DNA from: an uncultured Clostridia bacterium
Lineage (GTDB): Bacteria; Bacillota; Clostridia; TANB77; CAG-508
Reading direction: 5' to 3'
Length of the DNA: 64,000 nt
NCBI GenBank assembly: GCA_934133005.1
Contig: CAKPAI010000001.1
Coordinates: 1-64,000 of the forward strand
The notes beneath the pieces are model-generated. The model was given only the letters and a program-made list of their open reading frames with translations, ran no database searches and was not told the origin of the DNA. Shown piece after piece: positions 41,276 to 49,767 of the stretch (position 1 is the first letter of the stretch; every line of letters begins with the position of its first letter). The translations under genes were made by a program, and so were the position numbers.

Positions 41276-42878
41276 ATTTTCTATACCATTCTGATATGCC
41301 ATAAAAAGTACTATAATTATTTGCATTTATCGTTCCTACAAGCGATGTACTTGATATTGTTATATTTTTATTTCTATATAATCCTATAAATGGTACATCT
41401 TCTTTATATTTGCTATATATTTGTTTATATATTTCTTTCAATTCACTTTCATTTCTTATAATTCCAGCATTATTTATGAGCTTAATCATATCATCATTAA
41501 AATAATTAGTTAAATTATTATTTCCAAAGTAATATGTTAAGTCTGGACTATATCCAGTATAAACTCCTGTTAACAATATCTGATAATCTTTATTTTCTAT
41601 ATAGCTTGAATATTGTTCTTCAGAAATTTTGTTTATAGTTACACTTATCCCTATATTTTCCAACTGCTCTTTAATATTTTCTGCAACAGCAACTCTATCT
41701 GCATTATTTTTATTTACTGCAATTTTTAATCTTAATGTTCTAGTATATCCGTCAATCTCTTTTTTCCACTTATTATTTGAATATTCCCATCCTCCATTTT
41801 CCAAAGTGGCTCTTGCTTGTTCTATATTATAACCAGAACTTGCTCCATTTTCTTCATATAAATAGTTTCCATAATCTAATGGATATTCCGCTGTATCATA
41901 CTTGTTTGCATACACAGATGATACAATATTATCCTTGTCTATAGCATAACTTATAGCTTTTCTAACATATATGTCTTGCATGATTGTATCTGTACAATTA
42001 AAACTTAAAAAATCAAATTGTCTGCCTCTATATTCATTTTTGGTAAATCCAATTGTTCCTATATAATCGCTAAAATTCTGGTTAGATGTATTTAATAAAT
42101 CAATATTTCCTATTTTAAAGGCATTGTAAGCTTCTCCCATAGATGAATATAAATTTATTTTTATATTTTCGAGTTTCATATCTTCTTCTTTTTCATTTTT
42201 TGCTTTCCACTTAATATTTCTTGCTAAAGTAATACTATTTGAACTTATATCTGCAATTTTAAATCTTCCTGTCCCTATTGGGATTTTGTCACTTTCGTAA
42301 AAGTTTTGCCCATAATAATAGCTACTAGACATTATCGGAAAAGTTAGATTATACTCAAAAAATGGAATTTCGCCATCTAATATTAATTTTATTGTACTAG
42401 CATCAATAACTTCTGCTTGCTCAATATGTGTAACATTATATTTGTATATTGAATTTCCCTGTTTTATAGTATCTATCGTAAATTGAATATCTTTTGATAT
42501 AAAAGATGTTCCATCTTGCCAGTTTATACCTGTATTTACTTTTACAATATACGTTCTATCTCCTGTTTTTGAACATTCAGTAGCAAGGCATGGCTCTAAA
42601 CTGTAATCTTCATTTACTTTAAATAATGGCTCATATATCAGCGAATCTATGTTTAAAATTTCTTTATTATTAGTTATAAGAGGATTCATTGTATCATAAC
42701 TCGTTAACCCCAATCTTATATCCTTAATTGTTGTATCTTCAATTACCACTTCGTCTTTTTCTTCATTTTCGTTATTTTTATCATTTTGATAAATCTTATA
42801 GCCTGCATATATTATTATCCCTATTGCAAATATTATAAATATATATTTAAAAATGCTACTTATTTTCATCTTTATCAT
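41274..42878 (-). CDS. ABC-type peptide/solute-binding protein family 5 (OppA/DppA-like)
   Basis: The 534-residue protein has an N-terminal membrane anchor (FKYIFIIFAIGIIIYAGYKI) without a lipobox cysteine, then the family 5 pattern: IRLGLTSYDTMNPLITNNKE, VNTGINWQDGTSFISKDIQF, QDIYVRKAISYAIDKDNIV and the C-terminal LLTGVYTGYSPDLTYYFG. No permease or ATPase genes are adjacent, so it may serve an unlinked transporter or a signalling role. It is located just upstream of recA on the same strand. Confidence 0.85.
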   Translation of the reverse strand: MIKMKISSIFKYIFIIFAIGIIIYAGYKIYQNDKNNENEEKDEVVIEDTTIKDIRLGLTSYDTMNPLITNNKEILNIDSLIYEPLFKVNEDYSLEPCLATECSKTGDRTYIVKVNTGINWQDGTSFISKDIQFTIDTIKQGNSIYKYNVTHIEQAEVIDASTIKLILDGEIPFFEYNLTFPIMSSSYYYGQNFYESDKIPIGTGRFKIADISSNSITLARNIKWKAKNEKEEDMKLENIKINLYSSMGEAYNAFKIGNIDLLNTSNQNFSDYIGTIGFTKNEYRGRQFDFLSFNCTDTIMQDIYVRKAISYAIDKDNIVSSVYANKYDTAEYPLDYGNYLYEENGASSGYNIEQARATLENGGWEYSNNKWKKEIDGYTRTLRLKIAVNKNNADRVAVAENIKEQLENIGISVTINKISEEQYSSYIENKDYQILLTGVYTGYSPDLTYYFGNNNLTNYFNDDMIKLINNAGIIRNESELKEIYKQIYSKYKEDVPFIGLYRNKNITISSTSLVGTINANNYSTFYGISEWYRK

Positions 42879-43012
42879 AATACCTTTCTTTTTCTTTGAT
42901 TATAATACATTAAATGGCTATTTTTTTCAACTCTATTTTTATAAAAATTGGCAAAAATATAGAGCATGCGCGCCTTCATGCCCTTATTATTTACTATTAA
43001 ATTTAAAATAAA

Positions 43013-43276
43013 CTATTTTCTAGATTCTACTATTAGTTTTATACCAGTTCTTTCTTCTCCTTCAACTTCTACTTCTGCAAATGCTGGTATACAAATTAAA
43101 TCCACTCCTGCTGGTGCAACAAATCCCCTTGCTATTGCTACAGCTTTTACTGCTTGATTTAAAGCTCCAGCTCCTATTGCTTGCATCTCCGCTTTGTTTG
43201 ATTCCTTTACAAGTCCAGCTATAGCACCTGCCACTGAATTTGGATTTGATTTTGATGAAATTTTTAAAACTTCCAT
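43013..43276 (-). CDS. spoVS: Stage V sporulation protein S
   Basis: The 87-residue Alba-like protein has VLKISSKSNPNSVAGAIAGL, ALNQAVKAVAIARGFVAPAG and DLICIPAFAEVEVEGEERTG, nearly invariant in SpoVS. It affects sporulation stage V and septation. AGGAGG precedes the ATG. Order rny-ymdB-spoVS is the standard Firmicute arrangement. Confidence 0.97.
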   Translation of the reverse strand: MEVLKISSKSNPNSVAGAIAGLVKESNKAEMQAIGAGALNQAVKAVAIARGFVAPAGVDLICIPAFAEVEVEGEERTGIKLIVESRK

Positions 43277-43412
43277 TGTTTTCCTCCTAATATTTTATTT
43301 TTTTGTATATTTTAAGTACAGTTATATTTATATATCAGGAGCTCTTTTTTGTCTATATTCTTTTGGTAATTTTTAACATATTCGTTCGTCCGTTTTCTGC
43401 ATTTTTCGTCAT

Positions 43413-44186
43413 TTATTTTCTTCTTATTCTTCTTATATTTATTACTCGACAATTTTCATCATTTATTTCAAATATACATCCTTCCATTTTACATGGTCCA
43501 GTTGCTAATTTATACTTTTCTGGAAGTGTAGTTTCCGATCTTCTTATTGATACATTTATATCCATTCCTAATACTGATTTTATAGGTCCAGTCATTCCTA
43601 TATCTGTTATATATCCAGTTCCTTTATCTAAAATACATTCATCAGATGTTTGCACATGAGAATGAGTTCCATACACGCCTGTTACCCTTCCATTTAGATA
43701 GTAACCCATTGCCAATTTTTCTCCAGTTGCTTCTGCATGAAAATCTACCATAATAATATCTGCTTTGCCTTTTACTTCTTCTAATATTTTATTTACTTTT
43801 AGCATTGCATTATCAGATAATACAGGCATCTCAACTCTACCAATTAAATTTATTACACATACCTTTTTATTATCTTTCTCAATTATTGTATATCCATGTC
43901 CAGGTAAATTTTCAGAGTAATTTGCAGGTCTTACTATATTTTTATTTTCTATAAAAGTAAAAATGTCTCTCTTAGCCCATGTATGGTTTCCCATAGTAAT
44001 TACATCTACTCCCATTTTGCTTATATCATTATACAGCTTTGTTGTTAAGCCAAAACCACCTGCTGCATTTTCTGCATTTACAATTACAAAATTTATATTT
44101 TCTTCTTTTTTTATTTTAGGAAGCTCTTTTAATAAATATTCAACAGCTCCTTCTCCAACTAAATCTCCAATTACTAATATTTTCAA
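43413..44186 (-). CDS. ymdB: YmdB-family metallophosphoesterase (2',3'-cyclic nucleotide phosphodiesterase)
   Basis: The 257-residue protein has ILVIGDLVGEGAVEYLL, FVIVNAENAAGGFGL, VITMGNHTWAKRDI, MVDFHAEATGEKLAMG and VYGTHSHVQTSDECIL, the dinuclear metal-site motifs of the YmdB family. In B. subtilis YmdB hydrolyses cyclic nucleotides in vitro and controls late adaptive responses with RNase Y. The start is TTG after GAGGAATG. It follows rny and precedes spoVS. Confidence 0.95.
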   Translation of the reverse strand: MKILVIGDLVGEGAVEYLLKELPKIKKEENINFVIVNAENAAGGFGLTTKLYNDISKMGVDVITMGNHTWAKRDIFTFIENKNIVRPANYSENLPGHGYTIIEKDNKKVCVINLIGRVEMPVLSDNAMLKVNKILEEVKGKADIIMVDFHAEATGEKLAMGYYLNGRVTGVYGTHSHVQTSDECILDKGTGYITDIGMTGPIKSVLGMDINVSIRRSETTLPEKYKLATGPCKMEGCIFEINDENCRVINIRRIRRK

Positions 44187-44272
44187 CTTTTCATTCCTCT
44201 TTTTTTATAAAATTCTTTAAGTATTTTACCAAATTTAAAGTGTAAAGTCAAACCTAGCTTTTTATACAAAAA

Positions 44273-44300
44273 AAGAACACTTGTTAAAAAGTGTTCTTTT
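44273..44300 (-). terminator. Terminator of rny
   Basis: AAAGAACACTT pairs with AAGTGTTCTTT around a 6-base loop; on the minus strand it runs into TTTTGTATAAA shortly after the stop. Confidence 0.8.
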
Positions 44301-44309
44301 CAATATGTA

Positions 44310-45851
44310 TTATTTTGCGTAATCAGTTACTCTAGTTTCTCTTATAATATTTACTTTTATTGTTCCTGGATATTCCATTTCTTCTTCAACCTTTTTAGCA
44401 ACATCTCTTGCTAGAATTGTCATTTGAGCATCATTTATTTTCTCTGGTTTTACAATTATTCTTACTTCCCTTCCAGCTTGTATTGCATAAGATTTTTCAA
44501 CTCCATCAAATGAAGTTGCAATTTCTTCTAATTTTTCAAGACGTTTTATGTAATTTTCTAATGTTTCACGTCTTGCTCCAGGTCTTGAAGCAGATATTGC
44601 ATCTGCTGCAGCAACTAATACCGCTTCCATTGTTTGAGGTTCCACATCTCCGTGATGTGCTTCAACTGCATTTATTACGTTTGCACTTTCTTTATATTTT
44701 TTAAGTACATCTACACCAATTTGAACGTGAGTTCCTTCCATATCATGATCTAATGCTTTTCCTATATCATGAAGTAATCCCGCTCTTCTTGCAAGTTTTG
44801 CGTCTAAGCCTAACTCCTCAGCCATTATTCTTGCTAAATTTGATACTTCAATTGAGTGATTTAATACATTTTGTCCATAACTTGTTCTATATTTTAGCTT
44901 TCCAAGTAAATTTACTATATCTGGATGTATACCAATTACTCCTGTCTCTAAGCAAGCTCTTTCTCCTTCTTCTTTGATTGTTTGAGCAACTTCTTCTTTT
45001 GCTTTTTCAACCATTTCTTCTATTTTAGCAGGATGTATTCTTCCATCTTCCATAAGCTTCTCTAGTGCAATTTTTGCAACTTCCCTTCTTAGAGCATCAA
45101 ATCCCGAAATTACGACTGCTTCTGGTGTATCATCAATTATTAAATCTACACCTGTCAATGTTTCAAGCGTACGAATATTTCTACCTTCTCTACCTATTAT
45201 TCTTCCTTTCATTTCATCACTTGGAAGATTTACAATAGATACTGTAGTTTCAGCTGTATGATCTGCTGCACACTTTTGAATTGCATAACTTATTATCTTT
45301 TTAGCGTTTTTCAAAGACTCTTCTTTCGCCTTTGTTTCACTTTGTTTAATTAGATTTGCCTTTTCTAAAGTTAATTGCTTGTCCATTTCACTTAATAATT
45401 GTTCTTTTGCTTCTTCCTTAGATAATCCTGAAATCTTTTGAAGCTCTTGCATTTGATTTTCTAATGTTTTACTAATTTCTTCTTTTTTAGCTTCAATTTC
45501 CTTATTTTTATTTTCTAAAGCATGTTCTTTATTTTCCATCTGCTCTAGCTTTCTTTCAAGATTTTCTTCTTTTTGAAGCAATCTTCTTTCTTGTTGTTGT
45601 ACTTCGCCTCTTCTTTCTCTAATCTCATTATCTAAATCTCTTCTTGAATTTATTATTTCTTCTTTTGCCTTAAGAATTTCTTCTTTTTTCTTTGCCTCTG
45701 CCTCTTTTTGTGCTTCTTCAATTATTCTTTTTGCTTCATTTTCTGCACTTCCTAATTTAGATTCTGATATTCTCTTTCTAATTTGAATACCAACAAATGT
45801 GAATATCAATGCTGAGATAAGAAAGATGGCGATATAAATAACTATTTGCAT
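44310..45851 (-). CDS. rny: Ribonuclease Y
   Basis: The 513-residue protein has an N-terminal membrane helix (IVIYIAIFLISALIFTFVGI), a long coiled coil (about 25-200), a KH domain (SDEMKGRIIGREGRNIRTLE) and an HD domain with RRAGLLHDIGKALDHDMEG. RNase Y starts mRNA turnover at the membrane in Firmicutes. It leads the rny-ymdB-spoVS group, though a terminator after rny allows separate control. Confidence 0.97.
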   Translation of the reverse strand: MQIVIYIAIFLISALIFTFVGIQIRKRISESKLGSAENEAKRIIEEAQKEAEAKKKEEILKAKEEIINSRRDLDNEIRERRGEVQQQERRLLQKEENLERKLEQMENKEHALENKNKEIEAKKEEISKTLENQMQELQKISGLSKEEAKEQLLSEMDKQLTLEKANLIKQSETKAKEESLKNAKKIISYAIQKCAADHTAETTVSIVNLPSDEMKGRIIGREGRNIRTLETLTGVDLIIDDTPEAVVISGFDALRREVAKIALEKLMEDGRIHPAKIEEMVEKAKEEVAQTIKEEGERACLETGVIGIHPDIVNLLGKLKYRTSYGQNVLNHSIEVSNLARIMAEELGLDAKLARRAGLLHDIGKALDHDMEGTHVQIGVDVLKKYKESANVINAVEAHHGDVEPQTMEAVLVAAADAISASRPGARRETLENYIKRLEKLEEIATSFDGVEKSYAIQAGREVRIIVKPEKINDAQMTILARDVAKKVEEEMEYPGTIKVNIIRETRVTDYAK

Positions 45852-46041
45852 AATTTTATACCTCTTCTTTCTATTAAATTTTCAATGTGCATAAAAATAT
45901 ATATCTAACACTTTAAATATATATAAATCTATTATTTCTATAATCTATTTATATTAGCATATATTTTATCCTATTATATTTTATATTTATTATTGTAAAC
46001 TGTCAAGTATTTTTAGAAAATACTTACTCTATAGAAAAAAT

Positions 46042-46075
46042 TACCTTACCTAAAATCTACAATTTAGGTAAGGTA
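46042..46075 (-). terminator. Terminator of spoIIQ
   Basis: A 13-bp perfect stem TACCTTACCTAAA/TTTAGGTAAGGTA with an 8-base loop is followed on the minus strand by TTTTTTC. Confidence 0.88.
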
Positions 46076-46085
46076 CATTTTATAT

Positions 46086-46877
46086 TTATTTTAAGTATAT
46101 ATTAGGATCTACATTTTTTCCATCTTGTTTTAGTTCAAAATGAAGGTGAGTTTCATCTGCAATTTCAAATGTTGCTGTATTTCCAACGCTTCCAATTGCA
46201 TCTCCTTGTTTTACTTCTTCTCCAACTGTTACAAATTCACTTGAAAGCAAACTTGAATATACACTTTCAAAGCCTCCATCATGTTCAATTACAATAGTTA
46301 AACCATATCTTGGATCATTCTTTATTGATTTTACAACTCCGTTTGCAACAGCTTTTACAATAGATGTTTTCTCTGCTTTAAAATCAATTCCCAAATGAGT
46401 AGTCCATTCATCTAATGTTTCTGAATATACCAGATTTTCTTTAGCATAATCTTTTAATATTTCTCCATCTACTGGAAATGAAAAATCTGGACTCTTGATA
46501 CTTTCCTCATTCATATCTTCTACTGTATTTTCTATAGTTTTTTCAGTACTATTTTCTATTTCAATATTTTTTTGTTCTATTTCAGTTTCTTTCTCTATGT
46601 TTTTAGTGTTTACAGCAACTTTATCGGTATTTTCTACTTCATTTACGCTTTTTCCTATGCTAAAACTTGCATCTTGTGTATTTTCACTTATCATATTTAT
46701 TGTATTTCCTTTTGATATAGCTACATTTTCTCCAATTGCTTTTGACTCTTGCTCAAATTTATTACTATATATCATATATGAAATTATAAATGCTATAATT
46801 CCAACTAATATAATTCCTCCTCCAAGCATAAGCATTAACCTATTCTCGTCACTTACTCTTTTTTCTCTTCTGCCCAT
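46086..46877 (-). CDS. spoIIQ: Stage II sporulation protein Q-type LytM (M23) protein
   Basis: The 263-residue protein has one N-terminal membrane helix (LMLGGGIILVGIIAFIISYM), a variable polar linker, and a LytM domain (about 150-263). The zinc-site residues are present: His and Asp in WTTHLGIDFKAE and the HxH in ETHLHFEL, as in clostridial SpoIIQ (B. subtilis SpoIIQ lacks one). SpoIIQ forms the forespore side of the Q-AH channel. Position after spoIID and a sigma-F-like promoter support the assignment. Confidence 0.85.
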   Translation of the reverse strand: MGRREKRVSDENRLMLMLGGGIILVGIIAFIISYMIYSNKFEQESKAIGENVAISKGNTINMISENTQDASFSIGKSVNEVENTDKVAVNTKNIEKETEIEQKNIEIENSTEKTIENTVEDMNEESIKSPDFSFPVDGEILKDYAKENLVYSETLDEWTTHLGIDFKAEKTSIVKAVANGVVKSIKNDPRYGLTIVIEHDGGFESVYSSLLSSEFVTVGEEVKQGDAIGSVGNTATFEIADETHLHFELKQDGKNVDPNIYLK

Positions 46878-46907
46878 ATGAAAATCCTCCTAACTTTTTA
46901 TTAATTA

Positions 46908-46936
46908 GAGTATTTCCATAAATTATCGTTTTATAC
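46908..46936 (-). promoter_or_regulatory. Probable sigma-F promoter of spoIIQ
   Basis: On the minus strand GTATA (46932-46936) and GGAAATACTC (46908-46917) are separated by 14 bases, matching the forespore pattern GYATA-N14/15-GGNNANAHT. It lies between spoIID and spoIIQ. Confidence 0.6.
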
Positions 46937-46945
46937 AGATTTATA

Positions 46946-47953
46946 TTAAATATCCCCAATCTCCACTCCTGTATAAAAATGCTTAATTATATCTTCATAA
47001 TTATATCCTTGTTTTGCAAGACTATCTGCTCCTGTTTGACTCATTCCAACACCATGACCATAACCAATCACACTAAATTTTATGTTATCTCCATTTATTT
47101 CATAAGTAAAATGAGCCGATCTAAGTCCTAGTAAAGTCCTTACCTCTACACCAGATAATTCCTTATTTCCTATTTTTATCGTTTTTACTCTATTTCCATC
47201 TGTAAATTCTTTTACTTCAATACAATTTATATCATTATAATCAATTTCAAAATCTGGATATTTTTCTTTTATTTTGGTTTCAAAATCAGTTTTAGAAATT
47301 TCTAATTCAGATGCATATTGCAAATACGCATCTTCTCCTGAGGTTTCTACACTTTGGAGGTATGGAAGATCTGCTCCTCCCCATACTACAGAAACATTTT
47401 CAGTTTTTCCACCACTATTCGAATGAAAAAATGCTTTTATTATTTCTCCATTATATTTTATAACTTTTCCTTTTGTTGAATTTACAGCCTTTTCTATTTT
47501 GTTCCAATATTCTTCCCTCTTATCTTCATCCCATCTTTCAAATCTTGCTTCTTTTGTAATCCAAGCCTCACAACAATTCGAATCATCACATACATCTGCG
47601 CCATCATGTTTTCCTCCATTCTGAATCAAATATACAGTATATGTTCTTGCTACTACCGCTTGTGCTTTTAAGGCTTCTTCTTCGTAACTTGCTGGCATTT
47701 CACTGCATACTACACCTAATAAATACGTATCCATCTCAAATTCTTCTACTTCTCCAGTTTTACTATGTAATAATTTTACTTTACCATAATTACTATATTG
47801 ATAATCTACATTTTCCTGTTCTTTTGTAATGCTTCCAATATTTTCTTCTTGACTTGCACTACTTTCTACAAAGGAAAATTTCTTTGTAAGCATCGCTGGT
47901 AGTAAAAATGAGAATAATAATATTATTAAAATCCAGACAATTAACCTTTTCAA
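46946..47953 (-). CDS. spoIID: Stage II sporulation protein D (lytic transglycosylase)
   Basis: The 335-residue protein has an N-terminal membrane helix (LIVWILIILLFSFLLPAML), then the SpoIID domain: DTYLLGVVCSEMPASYEEEA with the catalytic glutamate, LKAQAVVARTYTVYL, AFFHSNSGGKTENVS and GYGHGVGMSQTGADSLAKQG. It cleaves peptidoglycan for engulfment with SpoIIM/SpoIIP. The TTG start follows GGGAGA. It is only 10 bases downstream of sigF, unlike the separate locus in B. subtilis. Confidence 0.95.
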   Translation of the reverse strand: MKRLIVWILIILLFSFLLPAMLTKKFSFVESSASQEENIGSITKEQENVDYQYSNYGKVKLLHSKTGEVEEFEMDTYLLGVVCSEMPASYEEEALKAQAVVARTYTVYLIQNGGKHDGADVCDDSNCCEAWITKEARFERWDEDKREEYWNKIEKAVNSTKGKVIKYNGEIIKAFFHSNSGGKTENVSVVWGGADLPYLQSVETSGEDAYLQYASELEISKTDFETKIKEKYPDFEIDYNDINCIEVKEFTDGNRVKTIKIGNKELSGVEVRTLLGLRSAHFTYEINGDNIKFSVIGYGHGVGMSQTGADSLAKQGYNYEDIIKHFYTGVEIGDI

Positions 47954-47963
47954 TTTAATCTCC

Positions 47964-48695
47964 CTATCCTACAATTTTTTCTTTCATTTCTAGTAAAATT
48001 TTCTTTTCAATCCTAGATACCTGAACTTGACTTACTCCTATCATTTTTGCCACCTCAGCTTGAGTTTTTCCTTCAAAATATCGTAATTTTACTATATATT
48101 TTTCTCTTGTATCCAACTCTTCAATTAATTTACTAATTGTTAATTTATTTGCAATCATTTGAGCCTCATTATTATTATCTGGAATTATTTCTCCAATTGT
48201 TGTCCCTCTATCTGAATTATCATTTCCAATCTTTTCATTTATAGATCCAACTAGTCCAGGTGATGTAGCATCCAAAGCGCTAATTATTTCTTCTTTAGGT
48301 ACTTTTAATATTTTTTCCACTTCTTCTATTTTTATTTCTCTTCCATATTTTACATTATACTCATTTTGTAACTGTTTTATTTTTATTGAAAGTTCTTTTA
48401 GACTTCTACTTACTTTTATTGCTCCATCATCCCTTATGTTTCGTTTTATTTCTCCTAAAATAAAAGGCACAGAATATGTTGATAATTGAACATTATAATT
48501 TTCATCAAACTTTTTTATTGATTTTATTAATCCAATTGTTCCTATTTGAATTAAGTCTTCTAGTTCAACCCCTCTTCCCATGAATCTTTTAGCAATATTG
48601 TAAACCAATCCCAAATTGTTTTTTACCAAATTATCCATAGCTTCTTTATCATTATTTTGAGCTTTTCTTATTTCTTCATATGTATTATTAAACAT
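47964..48695 (-). CDS. sigF: Forespore sigma factor SigF (SpoIIAC)
   Basis: The 243-residue protein has sigma-70 region 2 (MDNLVKNNLGLVYNIAKRF, VELEDLIQIGTIGLIKSIKK, LSTYSVPFILGEIKRNIRDD), region 3 and region 4 with GKTQAEVAKMIGVSQVQVSR. SigF is the first forespore-specific sigma factor. I chose ATG 48695, 10 bases after AGAGGT; the TTG 9 bases upstream is too close to that site. It completes the spoIIA operon. Confidence 0.95.
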   Translation of the reverse strand: MFNNTYEEIRKAQNNDKEAMDNLVKNNLGLVYNIAKRFMGRGVELEDLIQIGTIGLIKSIKKFDENYNVQLSTYSVPFILGEIKRNIRDDGAIKVSRSLKELSIKIKQLQNEYNVKYGREIKIEEVEKILKVPKEEIISALDATSPGLVGSINEKIGNDNSDRGTTIGEIIPDNNNEAQMIANKLTISKLIEELDTREKYIVKLRYFEGKTQAEVAKMIGVSQVQVSRIEKKILLEMKEKIVG

Positions 48696-48713
48696 AAAAA
48701 ACAAAACCTCTTT

Positions 48714-49178
48714 TTAATTAGTTTGTAAATTATTTTTTTCCTCATTTGATTTTCCTATGTATTTTTTCATTGTAATTTTCGTACCAACTTCTGGTATAGA
48801 CTCAACTTTTAATTCATCCATAAAACTTTCCATAATAGTAAAGCCCATTCCTGAACGTTCTAATTCTGCCTTTGTTGTATATAATGGTTTCATAGCTTCT
48901 TCAACATTAGGTATTCCCTTTCCATTATCAGAAATTTGGATTTCTATAAGATTATCTTTTATTCTGCACTCAATCTTTACAATGCCTAAAACATTTTCAT
49001 ATCCATGAATTATAGAATTTGTAACAGCTTCAGACACTGCCGTTTTTATATCAGCAAGTTCATCAATTGTTGGATCTAATTGAGAAGCAAATGCCGCTAC
49101 ACTTATCCTTGCAAAAGCTTCATTTGTAGATTTACTAACAAATTCTAATTTCATTTCATTATCATAAATTCCTAACAT
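48714..49178 (-). CDS. spoIIAB: Anti-sigma F factor SpoIIAB
   Basis: The protein has the GHKL serine-kinase fold: KLEFVSKSTNEAFARISVAAF, the N box AVSEAVTNSIIHGYEN, G1 ISDNGKGIPNVEEAM and ERSGMGFTIMESFMDEL. SpoIIAB binds and inactivates SigF and phosphorylates SpoIIAA. I chose ATG 49178 after TTTTGGAGG; an ATG at 49199 and a MKLEF start downstream are alternatives. Confidence 0.94.
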   Translation of the reverse strand: MLGIYDNEMKLEFVSKSTNEAFARISVAAFASQLDPTIDELADIKTAVSEAVTNSIIHGYENVLGIVKIECRIKDNLIEIQISDNGKGIPNVEEAMKPLYTTKAELERSGMGFTIMESFMDELKVESIPEVGTKITMKKYIGKSNEEKNNLQTN

Positions 49179-49201
49179 ATTTCCTCCAAAATCTTTCATC
49201 T

Positions 49202-49531
49202 CTATCCTGCACTTTCTTCATTAATTTTTGTAACTGGTATTATTTTTAATATCCCACTTAATTCAAATACTTTATAAACCTGCCTATTACAATTTTGAAC
49301 TTCTAATAATCCTCCAAGCATTTTTATAACTTTATACCTTCCTATTAACATTCCTATTCCCGCACTATCCATAAAAGAAACATTACTAAAATCAAATATA
49401 ACTTTTCTAGGCAAAAATCTCGTAATCTCATTGTCTATTTTCCTCCTTAGTTTATCTGTTTTGCTTTCATCAATTTCGTCTGAAAGTTTAAGCGTTAAAA
49501 TTTTTTGAGCTGGTATATATGTGCAATCCAT
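49202..49531 (-). CDS. spoIIAA: Anti-anti-sigma factor SpoIIAA
   Basis: The 109-residue STAS protein has KVIFDFSNVSFMDSAGIGML, in which the serine of DSAG is the phosphorylation site targeted by SpoIIAB and released by SpoIIE. Unphosphorylated SpoIIAA frees SigF. AAAGG precedes the ATG. It is the first gene of the spoIIA operon. Confidence 0.95.
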   Translation of the reverse strand: MDCTYIPAQKILTLKLSDEIDESKTDKLRRKIDNEITRFLPRKVIFDFSNVSFMDSAGIGMLIGRYKVIKMLGGLLEVQNCNRQVYKVFELSGILKIIPVTKINEESAG

Positions 49532-49566
49532 CTTTAAAACCCTTTCTTTTGTTATTTTGTACTATT

Positions 49567-49595
49567 AGTATAATGCCTATTTAAAAAATTTCCAA
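49567..49595 (-). promoter_or_regulatory. Putative spoIIA promoter
   Basis: Minus strand TTGGAA (49590-49595) and TATACT (49567-49572) with a 17-base spacer, resembling a sigma-A site. A sigma-H reading (GGAAATT as part of the -35) is possible but its GAAT -10 is not clear. Confidence 0.5.
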
Positions 49596-49615
49596 GAGTG
49601 AAAACTGACATGTTT

Positions 49616-49641
49616 TGTCGATATTTGAGACTTTTTCGACA
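49616..49641 (-). promoter_or_regulatory. Spo0A-box-like sites upstream of spoIIA
   Basis: An exact TGTCGAA 0A box on the minus strand (49635-49641) and a 6/7 match TGTCGAT on the plus strand (49616-49622) lie 20-70 bases upstream of the promoter, fitting Spo0A activation. Confidence 0.6.
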
Positions 49642-49703
49642 TTTTATTTTGACCACTTTACATATTTATTTTTAGAAGAACAAATCCAAAAATTTTCTAT
49701 TAT

Positions 49704-49760
49704 AAAAAAAACATATTTCAATCTATAAATATTTTTCTATTTATAGTTTAAAATATGCTT
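49704..49760 (-). terminator. Terminator region after ctpA
   Basis: Nested AT-rich pairing (CTATAAATA with TATTTATAG inside an AAACATATTT/AAATATGCTTT outer stem) is followed by a T-run on the minus strand. Confidence 0.55.
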
Positions 49761-49767
49761 TCTTTTT

